Positions 32,808 through 43,257 of a stretch of DNA of 64,000 nucleotides are shown piece after piece. The stretch's first letter is position 1. Every line of letters begins with the position of its first letter. The position numbers and the translations under genes are program-made. Source of the DNA: Bradyrhizobium jicamae (GTDB taxonomy: Bacteria; Pseudomonadota; Alphaproteobacteria; Rhizobiales; Xanthobacteraceae). The notes beneath the pieces are model-generated. The model was given only the letters and a program-made list of their open reading frames with translations. It made no database searches and was not told where the DNA came from. Location of the stretch: the NCBI RefSeq assembly GCF_018130695.1, contig NZ_JAFCJX010000039.1, forward strand, positions 16,610-80,609. The letters are read 5' to 3'.

Positions 32808-33269
32808 ATGACGAAACCAGACGCCTGCACGGCAACAGCGCCTCTCGCGGCCCTGATGCCTCTCTATGGCAACCCGATCACGCTCGACGAGGCGACGCGC
32901 ATCGCCGACGCGGCGCGTGCCGAAGCGCAGCATCATGGCTGGCCCATGGTGATCGCCATTGCCGACAGTGGCGGCCATCTCGTGCTGCTGTATCGCCTCG
33001 ATCAGGCGCAGCATGGCAGCGTGCTCGTTGCGCAGCAGAAAGCCAGGACCAGCGTCGATTTCAGGCGACCGACAGCGGCGTTCGAGTCCGCGCTTGCCGA
33101 CGGCGGCCTTCACCTGCGGCTGCTGGGCATGACCAACCTGACGCCGCTGGAAGGCGGTCTTCCGATCCTGCGTGAGGGCAGGGTGATCGGTGCGATCGGC
33201 GTATCGGGCATGCAGTCAACCCAGGACGCGCAAGTCGCCGCGGCGGGTCTTGCGGTGTTTGACGCTTGA
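32808..33269 (+). CDS. GlcG/HbpS family haem-binding-like protein
   Basis: The 153-residue protein has the GlcG/HbpS core: NPITLDEATRIADAARAEA, HGWPMVIAIADSGGHLVLLYRLDQ and GGLPILREGRVIGAIGVSG. The family includes haem-linked and glycolate-operon proteins of unclear role. The ATG at 32808 is preceded by CCGGAGCTTCCTC; two in-frame starts further upstream (ATG 32790, GTG 32778) lack a good site. The divergent LysR gene is the likely regulator. It is followed by the convergent dihaem gene. Confidence 0.85.
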   Translation: MTKPDACTATAPLAALMPLYGNPITLDEATRIADAARAEAQHHGWPMVIAIADSGGHLVLLYRLDQAQHGSVLVAQQKARTSVDFRRPTAAFESALADGGLHLRLLGMTNLTPLEGGLPILREGRVIGAIGVSGMQSTQDAQVAAAGLAVFDA

Positions 33270-33271
33270 GC

Positions 33272-33889
33272 TCACGGCGCGGGGCAGGCGGCGCCGGTCT
33301 TCACCCAGGCTTCCACCAGCGCGCCGGCCTGCTCCTGTGTGCCCGGTGCAGGCGAGCGGCCGAAGCCGGGCTTCCAGGCCCAGCCGACGAGGGTGTCCTT
33401 GCCGATATGCTCGATCAGGTCTTCCATCTTGCGGCCGCCATTGCGTGCGGGGTCCCTGATCTGGGCGCAGATCTCGCCGACCGACTTGCCCTCCCATGCC
33501 ATCTCGCGTGGCGCCAGGTGCCATTCGGGATGGCCGGGCACGCGGCCCGGTTCGAAATTCGCTTTCTGATGGCACACCGGACAGCGCATCGCCTCGGTGC
33601 CGTGACCGTCGGCGCCGCGCGTCACCGGCGGCTGGTGCATGCGGCCGAAATCGGTCTGCCGCGGGCTGTCGCCGGCGGGATGGCAGTTGGTGCAGCGGGG
33701 ATGGGTCAGCACCTTGCCGAGCTCGGTGAAGATTGCGGCCGAGCGCTTCTCGACATCCGTGATCGCCGCAAAGCTCTCCGGCGAGGCGAGCGCGTGACTC
33801 TTGGTTTCCGACGCGGCATAGCCGGCGCAGGCGCTTGAGACCAGCGCTGCCACCACCGCAACAACCCGAAACCGCGCCTCGGATGTCAT
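33272..33889 (-). CDS. Secreted dihaem cytochrome-like protein
   Basis: The 205-residue protein has a signal peptide (cleavage near CAG, residue 23) and two CXXCH haem-binding motifs, CTNCH (about 66-70) and CPVCH (about 102-106). It is the last gene of an operon with the 2Fe-2S and molybdenum subunits of an isoquinoline 1-oxidoreductase-type hydroxylase. It probably takes electrons from that enzyme in the periplasm. The gene lies 19 bp after the stop of the 2Fe-2S subunit gene. Confidence 0.85.
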   Translation of the reverse strand: MTSEARFRVVAVVAALVSSACAGYAASETKSHALASPESFAAITDVEKRSAAIFTELGKVLTHPRCTNCHPAGDSPRQTDFGRMHQPPVTRGADGHGTEAMRCPVCHQKANFEPGRVPGHPEWHLAPREMAWEGKSVGEICAQIRDPARNGGRKMEDLIEHIGKDTLVGWAWKPGFGRSPAPGTQEQAGALVEAWVKTGAACPAP

Positions 33890-33908
33890 GTCAGATATTC
33901 CCGCGCGT

Positions 33909-34433
33909 TCAGTTGTTGGCGATCAGATAGCGTTTGGAATCCGCGAGGATCACGTCGCGCACCGCCTCGTGATATCTAACGTAGCCGGTGCAGCGGCACA
34001 GATGACTGTCGAGCGCGTCCGCAATGGTCTGCTCCAGCTCGTTGCGCGCGACCGGCGCGCGCGCCAGCCGCTCCAGCAGCACCTGGCCCTCATTGAGGAA
34101 GCCGGCGGTGCAGTAGCCGCACTGAAAGGCGAAATGGTCGATGAAGGCCTTTTGCAGCGCCGAGAGCTCGCCGTCTTTGGCGTGGCCTTCGACGGTACGG
34201 ATGCTGTTGCCCTGGAAGGCCACCGCCGGCACGATGCAGGTCGGCGTGGTGGTGCTGGTGCCATCGGGGTTATCGACGATGATGGCGCAGCTCAGGCATT
34301 GCGCGGCGCCGCAGCCGAACTTGGTGCCGGTCATGCCGAGTACCTCGCGCAGGAAATCGTTCATCGTGAGGTCGTCGCGCACCTCGAGCGGTCCGTGCTT
34401 GCGGCCGTTGATGGTGAGGCTGAGTGTCGTCAC
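33909..34433 (-). CDS. 2Fe-2S small subunit, isoquinoline 1-oxidoreductase alpha-type
   Basis: The 174-residue protein has the plant-type ferredoxin cluster motif CGAAQCLSC...C at about 41-66 and a second 2Fe-2S set CGYC (about 105-108) with LCRCTGY (about 144-150), as in IorA and xanthine-dehydrogenase small subunits. The N-terminus (TLSLTINGRKHGPLEV) has no export signal, so it would be carried across by the Tat-exported large subunit. It starts with GTG in a GTGA overlap with the large subunit gene. Electrons go from the molybdenum centre through these clusters to the cytochrome. Confidence 0.93.
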   Translation of the reverse strand: MTTLSLTINGRKHGPLEVRDDLTMNDFLREVLGMTGTKFGCGAAQCLSCAIIVDNPDGTSTTTPTCIVPAVAFQGNSIRTVEGHAKDGELSALQKAFIDHFAFQCGYCTAGFLNEGQVLLERLARAPVARNELEQTIADALDSHLCRCTGYVRYHEAVRDVILADSKRYLIANN

Positions 34434-37207
34434 GCGAGCGCTCCCTTCAGCAGGCTCGTGGTCACCGGCAGCGAGCGGAAGCGATGTCCGGTGGCGTCAT
34501 GGATGGCGTTGAGCAGCGCCGGCACGATCGGGATCATCACGACCTCGGCGATGCCCTTCGGCGGCTCGTCGGGCGTCAGCGGCGGCAGCAGCTCGAGTTC
34601 GAGGTCGCGCAGCGGCAGGTCGGAGCCACGCGCGATCAGGTATTGCCCGAGATTCCATTGTCCGTTGCCGGGGCCGCCCTCGAACGGCGGCAGCGTCTCC
34701 AGCAGCGCGTAGCCGACCCCCATGGCAAAGCCGCCATACGACTGTCCCATCACGACCTCCGGCACCAGCGCCTGGCCGCATTCGAACACGCTGTAGGCCT
34801 TGGCGATGCGCAAGGCGCCGGTGGCGCGGTTGATCTCGATCCGCACCACCGTGCCGCACATCGAAGTGTAGGCGACGCCGATCCGGTTGTTGTCGGTCGG
34901 CGGGAATTTGACGCTGACGCGGTCGATCCGCTCGAACTTGCCGCGGCCCTTGCGGATCGCCAGCGCGTCGATCTCGGCGCGATACTGCTCCCCGAACATA
35001 GGGAAGCGCGCCCGTGACCAGCCCCAGCGCGAGAAGCTGTGCGCGACCGCACCGGTGACGAAGCCGCGCGCATGCGCGGTCGCAGCCAGTACGGGGAGTG
35101 CGAGCGGCTCGAGGCCGGGCATCACGAGTTGCCCGTCCTTCCAGGTCGCGCCGGCCCATTGCCTGGCGCGCGGGTCGGTCTTTGCAATGCGCCACAGCTC
35201 CAGCGCCGCCGGCCACAGGCCGTAACGGAAGATGACCCGCGCCGCCTCGGCGGAGGAGTGGGTGCCGACATGGGCGCCGATCGAGGCTGAGGTCGCCGAA
35301 CTGATCGAGGGCACCCAGCGCGGACTCTTCTCCGCCGCGTCCTGGGTCTTCTGGTCCATCGTGTAGGGATCGCCCGACGTGACGAGCCCAAGCACGTCGT
35401 AGCTGTCGACGCGGGAGACCGCGACCTCGTCGGCGATGCCACCAAGATGCTGCGCGACGCGATTGGCGAGCGCCGTGCCGATGCCATTGCCCATCTCGAC
35501 GTGATCGCAAAAGATCGCGATCCGGCCGTCCGGTTCGAGCTCGACCCGTCCGAGCGAACAATCCGCACCGGTGCCGTAGTCCTTGGTCACACAGGCGAGC
35601 CCGGTGCCGACCAGCACGCCGGACGTGGCCTGCTTGAACTGCGCGCGCTGCTGCCAGATCGCATGCTTCTCGAGCTTGTCGAGGATTTCGGGCGTGCGGA
35701 CCGAGACGATGTAGGGATTGCCGGTCATGGTCCGGCCGTTCTGCTTCAGCGCATTGCGGCGGCGGAACTCGATCGGGTCGAGCTTCAGCTCGGCGGCCGC
35801 TTCATCGATCAGCACCTCGAGCGCGGTCATGCTCTGCAAGGTGCCGTAGCCGCGCATCGAACCCGCAGTCACGCCGCGCGAATGCAGGGCGACCGTGGTG
35901 ACGTCGACCTTGGGAACGTCATAGATGCCGATCGCAGCCGTCGCCGCGACCGTCGCGACATTGACCGAGAAGTTGGCGAGACCGCCACCGTCGAGCACAT
36001 GATCGGCGGCGAATGCCTTGATCAGGCCGGTTGCGCGATCGATGCCGATCCGCGAGCGCATCTTGATGGGGTGGCGTTTGATGCCACCCTGGAACTGCTG
36101 GTAGCGGTCATGGGCGAGGCGAACCGGGCGTCCCTGAAAGAACACCGCGGCGAGCGCGACATAGAGCACGAAGGGCGTGTGATCGCGGCCGCCGAAGCCG
36201 CCGCCGACATAGGCGAACTGCGCGTTGATCTGCGCCGGCTTGAACGGCGCGCGCGCCTTGTCGAGGAGATAGGTGATCGACTCCGTCGCCTCATAGGGCG
36301 ACTGCACGCCGAGCACCAGTTCGAGGTTGCCAGCCTTGCCGTACCAGGCGATGCCGCATTCGGGCTCGAGGAACATCGGATCGACCGATTGGGTCTCGAA
36401 CTCGCGGTCGAGCACCAGCAACGACGCATTGTCCGCCGCAAGCTCGGCGCGGATCTGCTCGCCATGGGTCGCGGCCTTCGAATAGTCCGCCGGCGTTTCC
36501 TTGGCGAGCGGCGACCATACCGGCAGCGGCGCGCTCTGCAGCTTCTTCGGCGAGACCCAGCCGGCCTGCAGCGGCGAGTAGACGTCAGGCGCGTCGGGTG
36601 TGGCGCCGGCCACGCGGGTGAAGCGATAGGCGCCGTAATGCGGGACTTCGACGGGGCCGGTTTCTTCGCCGAACATCACGAACGTGCCGTCGCGCAGCGC
36701 GAGGCGGGCCCGGTCGTAGGCGTCGAAGGTTTCGAAGATCAGCAGCGCGACCGGCTGGCCGAGATAGGTCGGCGTCTTGCCGGCCGGGCAGAACAGGTCG
36801 CCGGTGTAGAATTCCGGCACGCGCGTTCCGATGCGGTCGAGATCGGCGGCGGTGACGACAACCGACGGCTTCATCGCACCCGTCAACCGGCCGAGGTCCA
36901 TGCCGGTATAGACATGGGTCGCGTCATTGGCGCGGACCAGGATGGCGTGCGAGGTGGTCTGCGGCCAACCGGGCATATCGTTGGCGCGGAAGTCGGAGGC
37001 GTAGAGCTTGGCGCCGGTGACCTTGGCGACGCCGTCGACACGGCCGGCACCGCGCATTGCCGGATTGAATTTGCCGCGCCCCGGCAGCGTCTCATGCGTC
37101 GCGAAGGCGGCGTCCTTGGCGGACGCGAGATGCGACAGGCTGACCGAGATGCCTCCCGCCGATAACCACTTCACGAACTCACGTCGCGAAGGCCGCATGC
37201 TCTTCAT
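34430..37207 (-). CDS. Molybdenum hydroxylase large subunit, isoquinoline 1-oxidoreductase beta-type, Tat-exported
   Basis: The 925-residue protein begins with a twin-arginine signal (SRREFVKWLSAGGISVS, about residues 7-23). It has the aldehyde oxidase/xanthine dehydrogenase molybdopterin fold: GKFNPAMRGAGRVDGVAKVTGAK near the start, GGGFGGRDHTPFVLYVALA, GSMRGYGTLQSM and, near the C-terminus, PPKGIAEVVM with the catalytic-site glutamate. It hydroxylates an aromatic N-heterocycle or similar carbon using water; the substrate is unknown. The order large subunit, 2Fe-2S, dihaem (on the minus strand) is typical. An ATG at 37198 is an alternative start. Confidence 0.93.
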   Translation of the reverse strand: MKSMRPSRREFVKWLSAGGISVSLSHLASAKDAAFATHETLPGRGKFNPAMRGAGRVDGVAKVTGAKLYASDFRANDMPGWPQTTSHAILVRANDATHVYTGMDLGRLTGAMKPSVVVTAADLDRIGTRVPEFYTGDLFCPAGKTPTYLGQPVALLIFETFDAYDRARLALRDGTFVMFGEETGPVEVPHYGAYRFTRVAGATPDAPDVYSPLQAGWVSPKKLQSAPLPVWSPLAKETPADYSKAATHGEQIRAELAADNASLLVLDREFETQSVDPMFLEPECGIAWYGKAGNLELVLGVQSPYEATESITYLLDKARAPFKPAQINAQFAYVGGGFGGRDHTPFVLYVALAAVFFQGRPVRLAHDRYQQFQGGIKRHPIKMRSRIGIDRATGLIKAFAADHVLDGGGLANFSVNVATVAATAAIGIYDVPKVDVTTVALHSRGVTAGSMRGYGTLQSMTALEVLIDEAAAELKLDPIEFRRRNALKQNGRTMTGNPYIVSVRTPEILDKLEKHAIWQQRAQFKQATSGVLVGTGLACVTKDYGTGADCSLGRVELEPDGRIAIFCDHVEMGNGIGTALANRVAQHLGGIADEVAVSRVDSYDVLGLVTSGDPYTMDQKTQDAAEKSPRWVPSISSATSASIGAHVGTHSSAEAARVIFRYGLWPAALELWRIAKTDPRARQWAGATWKDGQLVMPGLEPLALPVLAATAHARGFVTGAVAHSFSRWGWSRARFPMFGEQYRAEIDALAIRKGRGKFERIDRVSVKFPPTDNNRIGVAYTSMCGTVVRIEINRATGALRIAKAYSVFECGQALVPEVVMGQSYGGFAMGVGYALLETLPPFEGGPGNGQWNLGQYLIARGSDLPLRDLELELLPPLTPDEPPKGIAEVVMIPIVPALLNAIHDATGHRFRSLPVTTSLLKGALA

Positions 37208-37326
37208 TCCCCATCAACGCTTCAACGGCGTGACGCGGCCGATCTCATCAGACGCGCCCGCGGGTCCTGCAAGTGTTGCGGCAAAGCCGCGATGATTCGC
37301 AACGCCGACAATCGTCGGGCGGCGGC

Positions 37327-38418
37327 TTACTTGAGATCGGCGATCGTCGCGGGGCCGGGGCCCGGCGTGACAAGTGTCGGCCATTGCTTGGAGCCGAATG
37401 GAACCAGCGGCGGCAGGAACGGCGCCATGCCGCGCTTGCCGGCCTCCGCGATGATCGCCGCGCGCGCATCGCCCCCCATCAGCTCATAGTCCATCAGGTG
37501 ATAGCTGCCGAAGAACAGCGCGCCGACCGAGCGATCGGCAATGATCCGCGTCAGCGATTCCAGCATGTCCTGTGGCGTCGTGGTGAAGGAGATGGTTTCG
37601 ATCAGCATCAGGCGGGTGTTGATGGCATCGGGGCCGAAGAACTGCGCCAGCACGCTGAAGATCACGTTGTTCTGCCGCGCCACGTAGATCGTGTTGCTGG
37701 CGGCATAGGTCTTGTCCCAGTCGGCGCCGAGCTGGGTCTTCCAGTCCGCGATCACGCCCATCCAGTGCCCGACCTGGGTTTGCGCGGCCCAGGCGACGTT
37801 CTTGGCCAGCAGCGGCGCCTGTTTCTTGCCGAATGCTTCCAGCTTCGCGAACGGGATCGCGCCGGCAGAAATGCACTCGTCCATGAAGGCGAGGTTGTTG
37901 GTCAGGATGGCGCGATTGTTGTCGCGCCAGTCCGCCTGCATCGGCGTCGCATCGAGGCCGTCGAGCGCCGATTGCATGCGGCTGCGATAGGCCATCATCG
38001 ACCCGCGCCAGGATTTGTTGTCGGGATTGTCGACGTAGGGGCCGACCACCTCGGCCAGCGCCATCGTGCTGTGGCCGACGGATTTCAGCAGCTGATAGAC
38101 GATCGGCACCTGCGGCGCTTCGGCCGGCGGCTGGCCCGGCCGATACAGGATCAAACGCCCGCCGGCGCCGGAGAACAGGCCGAGGATGACCGGATGCTTG
38201 TCGAGGATGTTCTTCTGGAACACTTTTGCGGCGTCGCCATAGAGCTCGAACATGCCGGTGTTGAGCGCCAGCACGTCCTTGGTGGCGACATCGCCCGGCG
38301 TGGTCGTCGGCTTACCGGATATCGGCGCCATGTAGTCGGGCAGGGACTGGGCGACGGCTGCGCTGCCGCTGCCCAGCACAAGAGCTGCGGCGACGGCCAG
38401 ACGGAAACGACTGAACAT
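37327..38418 (-). CDS. Secreted hypothetical protein upstream of the hydroxylase operon (363 aa)
   Basis: The protein has a signal peptide (cleavage after AVA, residue 23) and a mature part with blocks DKHPVILGLFSGAGGRLILY, PYVDNPDNKSWRGSMMAYRS and VTPGPGPATIADLK. It lacks enzyme motifs I recognise. It lies 119 bp upstream of the hydroxylase large subunit on the same strand, so it could be a first gene of that operon and a periplasmic partner. The family is unknown to me. Confidence 0.8.
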   Translation of the reverse strand: MFSRFRLAVAAALVLGSGSAAVAQSLPDYMAPISGKPTTTPGDVATKDVLALNTGMFELYGDAAKVFQKNILDKHPVILGLFSGAGGRLILYRPGQPPAEAPQVPIVYQLLKSVGHSTMALAEVVGPYVDNPDNKSWRGSMMAYRSRMQSALDGLDATPMQADWRDNNRAILTNNLAFMDECISAGAIPFAKLEAFGKKQAPLLAKNVAWAAQTQVGHWMGVIADWKTQLGADWDKTYAASNTIYVARQNNVIFSVLAQFFGPDAINTRLMLIETISFTTTPQDMLESLTRIIADRSVGALFFGSYHLMDYELMGGDARAAIIAEAGKRGMAPFLPPLVPFGSKQWPTLVTPGPGPATIADLK

Positions 38419-38688
38419 GTGATGCTCCTCGACAACGTCTCATCAGAGCCAACGCGCATCTCCGCGGCGTTAGCGGCTGCGCAAGCATTTGACGCAAATT
38501 GCTACTGGATGATCGGCCCCGCATGACGCGGCAACGAGGGCGCGGGCGGACGATTGCTATGCGACGAATCGGCGGACGTCTACACGGTTCCGGGCTGTCC
38601 GACGGACTGTGCCAAAACGCCCGCTGGCGCCATGCTGTCAGCAATGCTATCCGGCGGCCATTACGAATCGATTGTATTGGAATTTTCC

Positions 38689-39393
38689 TTGCTGAACGGG
38701 CTCTACAAAGTCGAGTACGGCATCAACGGCGCTTTCGGCCGCAGCATCATGTGCATGCACAATGGCAGGATGCTGGGAGGCAATTCGGCGTTCGCCCATC
38801 TCGGAACCTACGCGGTGAAGGACGGCTTGATCGAAGCCAGTGTCATCACCGAGCGCCACAATGACGATCCCAATTTCAAGCCGCTGATGGGCGCCGACGT
38901 CGCCGCGATCAAGGTGCTTGGCCGAACCGAGGGATCGACCATCCTGTTCGAGGGCAAGGCCGATCCGATGCCCGACAGCGTGTTCTGGGCGAACCTTGCA
39001 CCGCTCGACGACGAGGCGCTGCCGCCGCGCGGCACGGTCGGGCCCGGCGGCATCATCAATGGGCTCTACGCCGTCCACATCCGCGCGCTCGACGGCGTCG
39101 ACGCGGGACTATCGGGCGTGATGCTGCTGATGGACGGTCGCATCCTCGGCGGCGATGCGTTCTTCTATTATCTCGGCTCCTACAGCTCCGCGGACGGGCG
39201 CTGGAAGGGCGAGATCCTCAACCAGGAGCACACGCCGGCGAAGGGCGAAAACCCGATCTTCGGCGGCCACGAGGTCGGCATCGGCTTTTCGGGCACCTGC
39301 AGCGAGGTGGGCGCGGAGCTCGAAGGCATCGCGCTTGCGGGCAAGCGCAGCCTGCGGCTCGCCGCGACGCTGAAGTTGATGCGGCGCGCCTGA
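38689..39393 (+). CDS. Two-domain GrlR-like protein, paralogue of 29989
   Basis: The protein is 234 residues when started at the TTG 38689 (GGAATTTTCC before it), the same length and codon as the paralogue at 29989. Domain 1 has NGLYKVEYGINGAFGR and GRMLGGNSAFAHLGTY; domain 2 has NGLYAVHI, GRILGGDAFFYYLGSY and GRWKGEILNQEHTPAKGE. The frame is open for 45 more codons upstream, but that part has no homology. The gene is isolated and not coupled to a ModA-like gene. Its function is inferred only from the family. Confidence 0.82.
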   Translation: MLNGLYKVEYGINGAFGRSIMCMHNGRMLGGNSAFAHLGTYAVKDGLIEASVITERHNDDPNFKPLMGADVAAIKVLGRTEGSTILFEGKADPMPDSVFWANLAPLDDEALPPRGTVGPGGIINGLYAVHIRALDGVDAGLSGVMLLMDGRILGGDAFFYYLGSYSSADGRWKGEILNQEHTPAKGENPIFGGHEVGIGFSGTCSEVGAELEGIALAGKRSLRLAATLKLMRRA

Positions 39394-39399
39394 GCCGTC

Positions 39400-39843
39400 T
39401 CAGTCCTTGATCAGCAGCACGCCGCCGATCACCAGCGCCACGCCGATCAGCCGCGACGGCGAGACCGGATGTTGCACCAGTCCGAACAGGCCGAAATGGT
39501 CCATCGCAATGCCGGCGAGCATCTGTCCGGCGACGACCAGCGCCAGCAGGGTGGCGGCGCCGAGCGACGGCAGCAGCAGGATCATCAGCATGATGAAGAC
39601 ACCGCCAAGGATACCGCCCGACCAGGCCCACCATGGCGCCGCGGTCACCAGTTTCCATGACGGAACCGGCTCGCGCGCGACGATCAGCAGCAGCCCCATG
39701 GTCAGGAGGCCGCCGAGATAGCTGATGAAGCCGGCCCAGGCCGGTGAATTCAGCGCGGTCCGCAAATTGCCGTTCAGCACCTGCTGGGTGGCGACGCTGA
39801 TGCCGGCGCCGAGTGCGAGGAGAGTGAGAAGCCAGGCTTGCAT
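39400..39843 (-). CDS. DMT-type membrane protein (DUF606/YdcZ-like)
   Basis: The ATG at 39841-39843 (after GGGGACGTCAC) begins a 147-residue protein with five hydrophobic segments: WLLTLLALGAGISVA, FISYLGGLLTMGLLLI, WAWSGGILGGVFIMLMILLL, ATLLALVVAGQMLAGIA and LIGVALVIGGVLLI. The G-rich start and the QQVLNGNLRTALNSP block match the DUF606 branch of drug/metabolite transporters, often coded as half-size units. Substrate is unknown. It is convergent with the second GrlR-like gene, ending six bases after it. Confidence 0.87.
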   Translation of the reverse strand: MQAWLLTLLALGAGISVATQQVLNGNLRTALNSPAWAGFISYLGGLLTMGLLLIVAREPVPSWKLVTAAPWWAWSGGILGGVFIMLMILLLPSLGAATLLALVVAGQMLAGIAMDHFGLFGLVQHPVSPSRLIGVALVIGGVLLIKD

Positions 39844-40009
39844 GTGACGTCCCCGAAAAGTCCGGTTAAAGCCGAAGTATTCCGGGGCGATTTCGCTGGC
39901 AATATGGGCCATGCGGAGGGGACCGGCACGGAGCGCATGGATCGGGCTTCCACCGGCGCCCGAGATCGACTAAGAGGCCGCAACCCCGGTTTTCTCCAGC
40001 TTTTTTGTC

Positions 40010-41632
<1,623 letters not shown>

Positions 41633-41644
41633 CACTACAAGATT

Positions 41645-41675
41645 GTAGCCCGGATGGAGCGCAGCGAAATCCGGG
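41645..41675. repeat. REP element at one side of the RAYT gene
   Basis: GTAGCCCGGATGGAGCGCAG, then CGAAATCCGGG. The same element in opposite orientation is at 42227-42257. The two flank the transposase gene 41677-42213. Confidence 0.87.
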
Positions 41676-41676
41676 A

Positions 41677-42213
41677 TCAGTCTTTCCGCTCGCCAAAATC
41701 GCCGTTGTCTGGTGATCCACTGCTGCCCCAGTCCGGCGTCAAGATCCCATCACGAATGTACCGGTGGAGCGAAGAATGTGGCCACTCCGTCGCGGATGAG
41801 ACCAGCCCGTGCTTGACGGGATTGTAGTGAATGTAGTCAACACATCGCTCGAAATCCCGCTCGTTGCGGATCGTATGTTCCCAAAATCGCCTCTGCCACA
41901 GGGCATATTCGCCACGATGATTTGCCGAGACCGGTAGGCCGGCGGCGACGACGCTTCGGGTAAAGTGGCTCTTGATCTGTCGCCATCGATCAGAGAAGTC
42001 GGCATCATCGGGCGGTAGCGTCATCACGGTATGCAAGTGATCTGGGAGGATCACGATAGCTTCGACGGTAAAGTGCTTCTTCTCGCGCGCTGTGCGAAAG
42101 GCGGTTCGCAGCGCTGCAACATGATCGACCAATACGGACGATCGTCGGTCGTTCAACGTGACCGTGAAAAAGAACGTGCCAGCAGGCGCGAAATTGCGTC
42201 GATAGCGCACCAT
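41677..42213 (-). CDS. REP-associated tyrosine transposase (RAYT)
   Basis: The 178-residue protein is a Y1-type HUH endonuclease of the RAYT group: it opens MVRYRRNFAPAGTFFFTVTL, has the metal-binding HxH in ILPDHLHTVMTL, and the nucleophile-region VDYIHYNPVKHGLV. It is flanked by inverted REPs (41645-41675 and 42227-42257), the usual arrangement, so it is likely to act on these palindromes. RAYTs are domesticated transposases that process REP DNA. The start ATG is 42211-42213 and the stop lies one base from the left REP. Confidence 0.93.
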   Translation of the reverse strand: MVRYRRNFAPAGTFFFTVTLNDRRSSVLVDHVAALRTAFRTAREKKHFTVEAIVILPDHLHTVMTLPPDDADFSDRWRQIKSHFTRSVVAAGLPVSANHRGEYALWQRRFWEHTIRNERDFERCVDYIHYNPVKHGLVSSATEWPHSSLHRYIRDGILTPDWGSSGSPDNGDFGERKD

Positions 42214-42226
42214 GCGGATAGCATAC

Positions 42227-42257
42227 CCCGGATTGCGCTGCGCTCCATCCGGGCTAC
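42227..42257. repeat. REP element at the other side of the RAYT gene
   Basis: CCCGGATTGCGCTGCGCTCC, then ATCCGGGCTAC. It is the inverse of the element at 41645-41675 with one base difference in the centre. Confidence 0.87.
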
Positions 42258-42261
42258 GAAG

Positions 42262-43143
42262 TTAATCTTTTAAGGCATCGACGATCGCGATCGCGCGTTT
42301 CAGGACGTCCGCGGTCGCTGCGGCATTGCCGGGCACGGATTGGCGCTTGCGGCCGGGGTCGTCAAAACCGTGGGTGGCGCCGGGATAAAGCGTGACGTCG
42401 ATCCTGCTGCCGGCGGCGATGGAACGCTGTGCAAATTCCTGGCAGCGCTGCGGCGAGACTTCCTCATCGTCGGCGCCGAGCAACATGGTGATCGGCGCTG
42501 ATGTGGTGAGCGTCTGCGCCAGGAGCGCCTTCGGGCCGCAGCCGGGATAGAAGGCGAGGGCGCCGCGAAAGCCTTGCTTGGTGCCCTGCCGCTGCAACAC
42601 GTTGAGCGCGGTGCTGCCGCCGTTCGACCAGCCCTGCAGGAAGATGCGGCCCGCGACCACGTCGCGTTGGCCCCGCAGCCAGGTCAGCGCACCCTCGGCA
42701 TCAAGCGGCCGCACCGTCTTCTCGTTGACGTCGTCGCGATCCGGATCGTCATGGGTGAAGCGCCCGAAGCCGCGCGCCTTGCCGCGCGGCCCAAAGCTGT
42801 CCGGGAGCAGCGCGATGTAGCCGCGCGCGGCCCAATACTGCGCCCACATCGCATGCCGCTTCGACAGGCCGCCCGCATTGCATGCCGACACAGTGCCGCA
42901 TGACACAAGCGTGCAGCCCTTGTTGACGTTGGTCGAATAAAGGCCGCCGCGGCCGTGCAGCAGCACGATCGCAGGGTGAGGGCCCGGCGTCTGCGGCCTG
43001 AAGAGATAGCCGACGATCTCCGTCTTTCCATCCGCGCTTGGAAAGAACACCGTCTCGGCCGCGGCGAGCGCGGCGGACGCCGACAGCAACGTGATCATGA
43101 GGACGAGGGCGAGCTGAAACGAACGATTGACCATTCCCGACAT
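42262..43143 (-). CDS. Secreted dienelactone hydrolase-type alpha/beta hydrolase
   Basis: The 293-residue protein has a signal peptide (cleavage near ALAA, about residue 28) and the alpha/beta fold: LLHGRGGLYSTN oxyanion turn, GWSNGGS nucleophile elbow, LLGADDEEVSP for the acid and GATHGFDD for the histidine. A disulfide is likely from CTLVSCGTVSAC. It hydrolyses an ester or lactone in the periplasm. Start may be the ATG at 43143 or 43134. It begins after a divergent MBL hydrolase and ends at the RAYT-side REP. Confidence 0.9.
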   Translation of the reverse strand: MSGMVNRSFQLALVLMITLLSASAALAAAETVFFPSADGKTEIVGYLFRPQTPGPHPAIVLLHGRGGLYSTNVNKGCTLVSCGTVSACNAGGLSKRHAMWAQYWAARGYIALLPDSFGPRGKARGFGRFTHDDPDRDDVNEKTVRPLDAEGALTWLRGQRDVVAGRIFLQGWSNGGSTALNVLQRQGTKQGFRGALAFYPGCGPKALLAQTLTTSAPITMLLGADDEEVSPQRCQEFAQRSIAAGSRIDVTLYPGATHGFDDPGRKRQSVPGNAAATADVLKRAIAIVDALKD

Positions 43144-43257
43144 TTGCAATCATTCGCTCGAGCAATGCAAGGACGCATGGCGCGTTGCGGATCGCTCGGC
43201 TTGTGACGTCGTGAGCGGCCAGTTACGCTTGGCAAAAAACGATGGAGCGAAACGGCC

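Noticed and set aside
35447..37165. 572-codon plus-strand frame opposite the molybdenum hydroxylase
   Set aside because: Antisense shadow; the minus-strand gene has a Tat signal and conserved Moco blocks.
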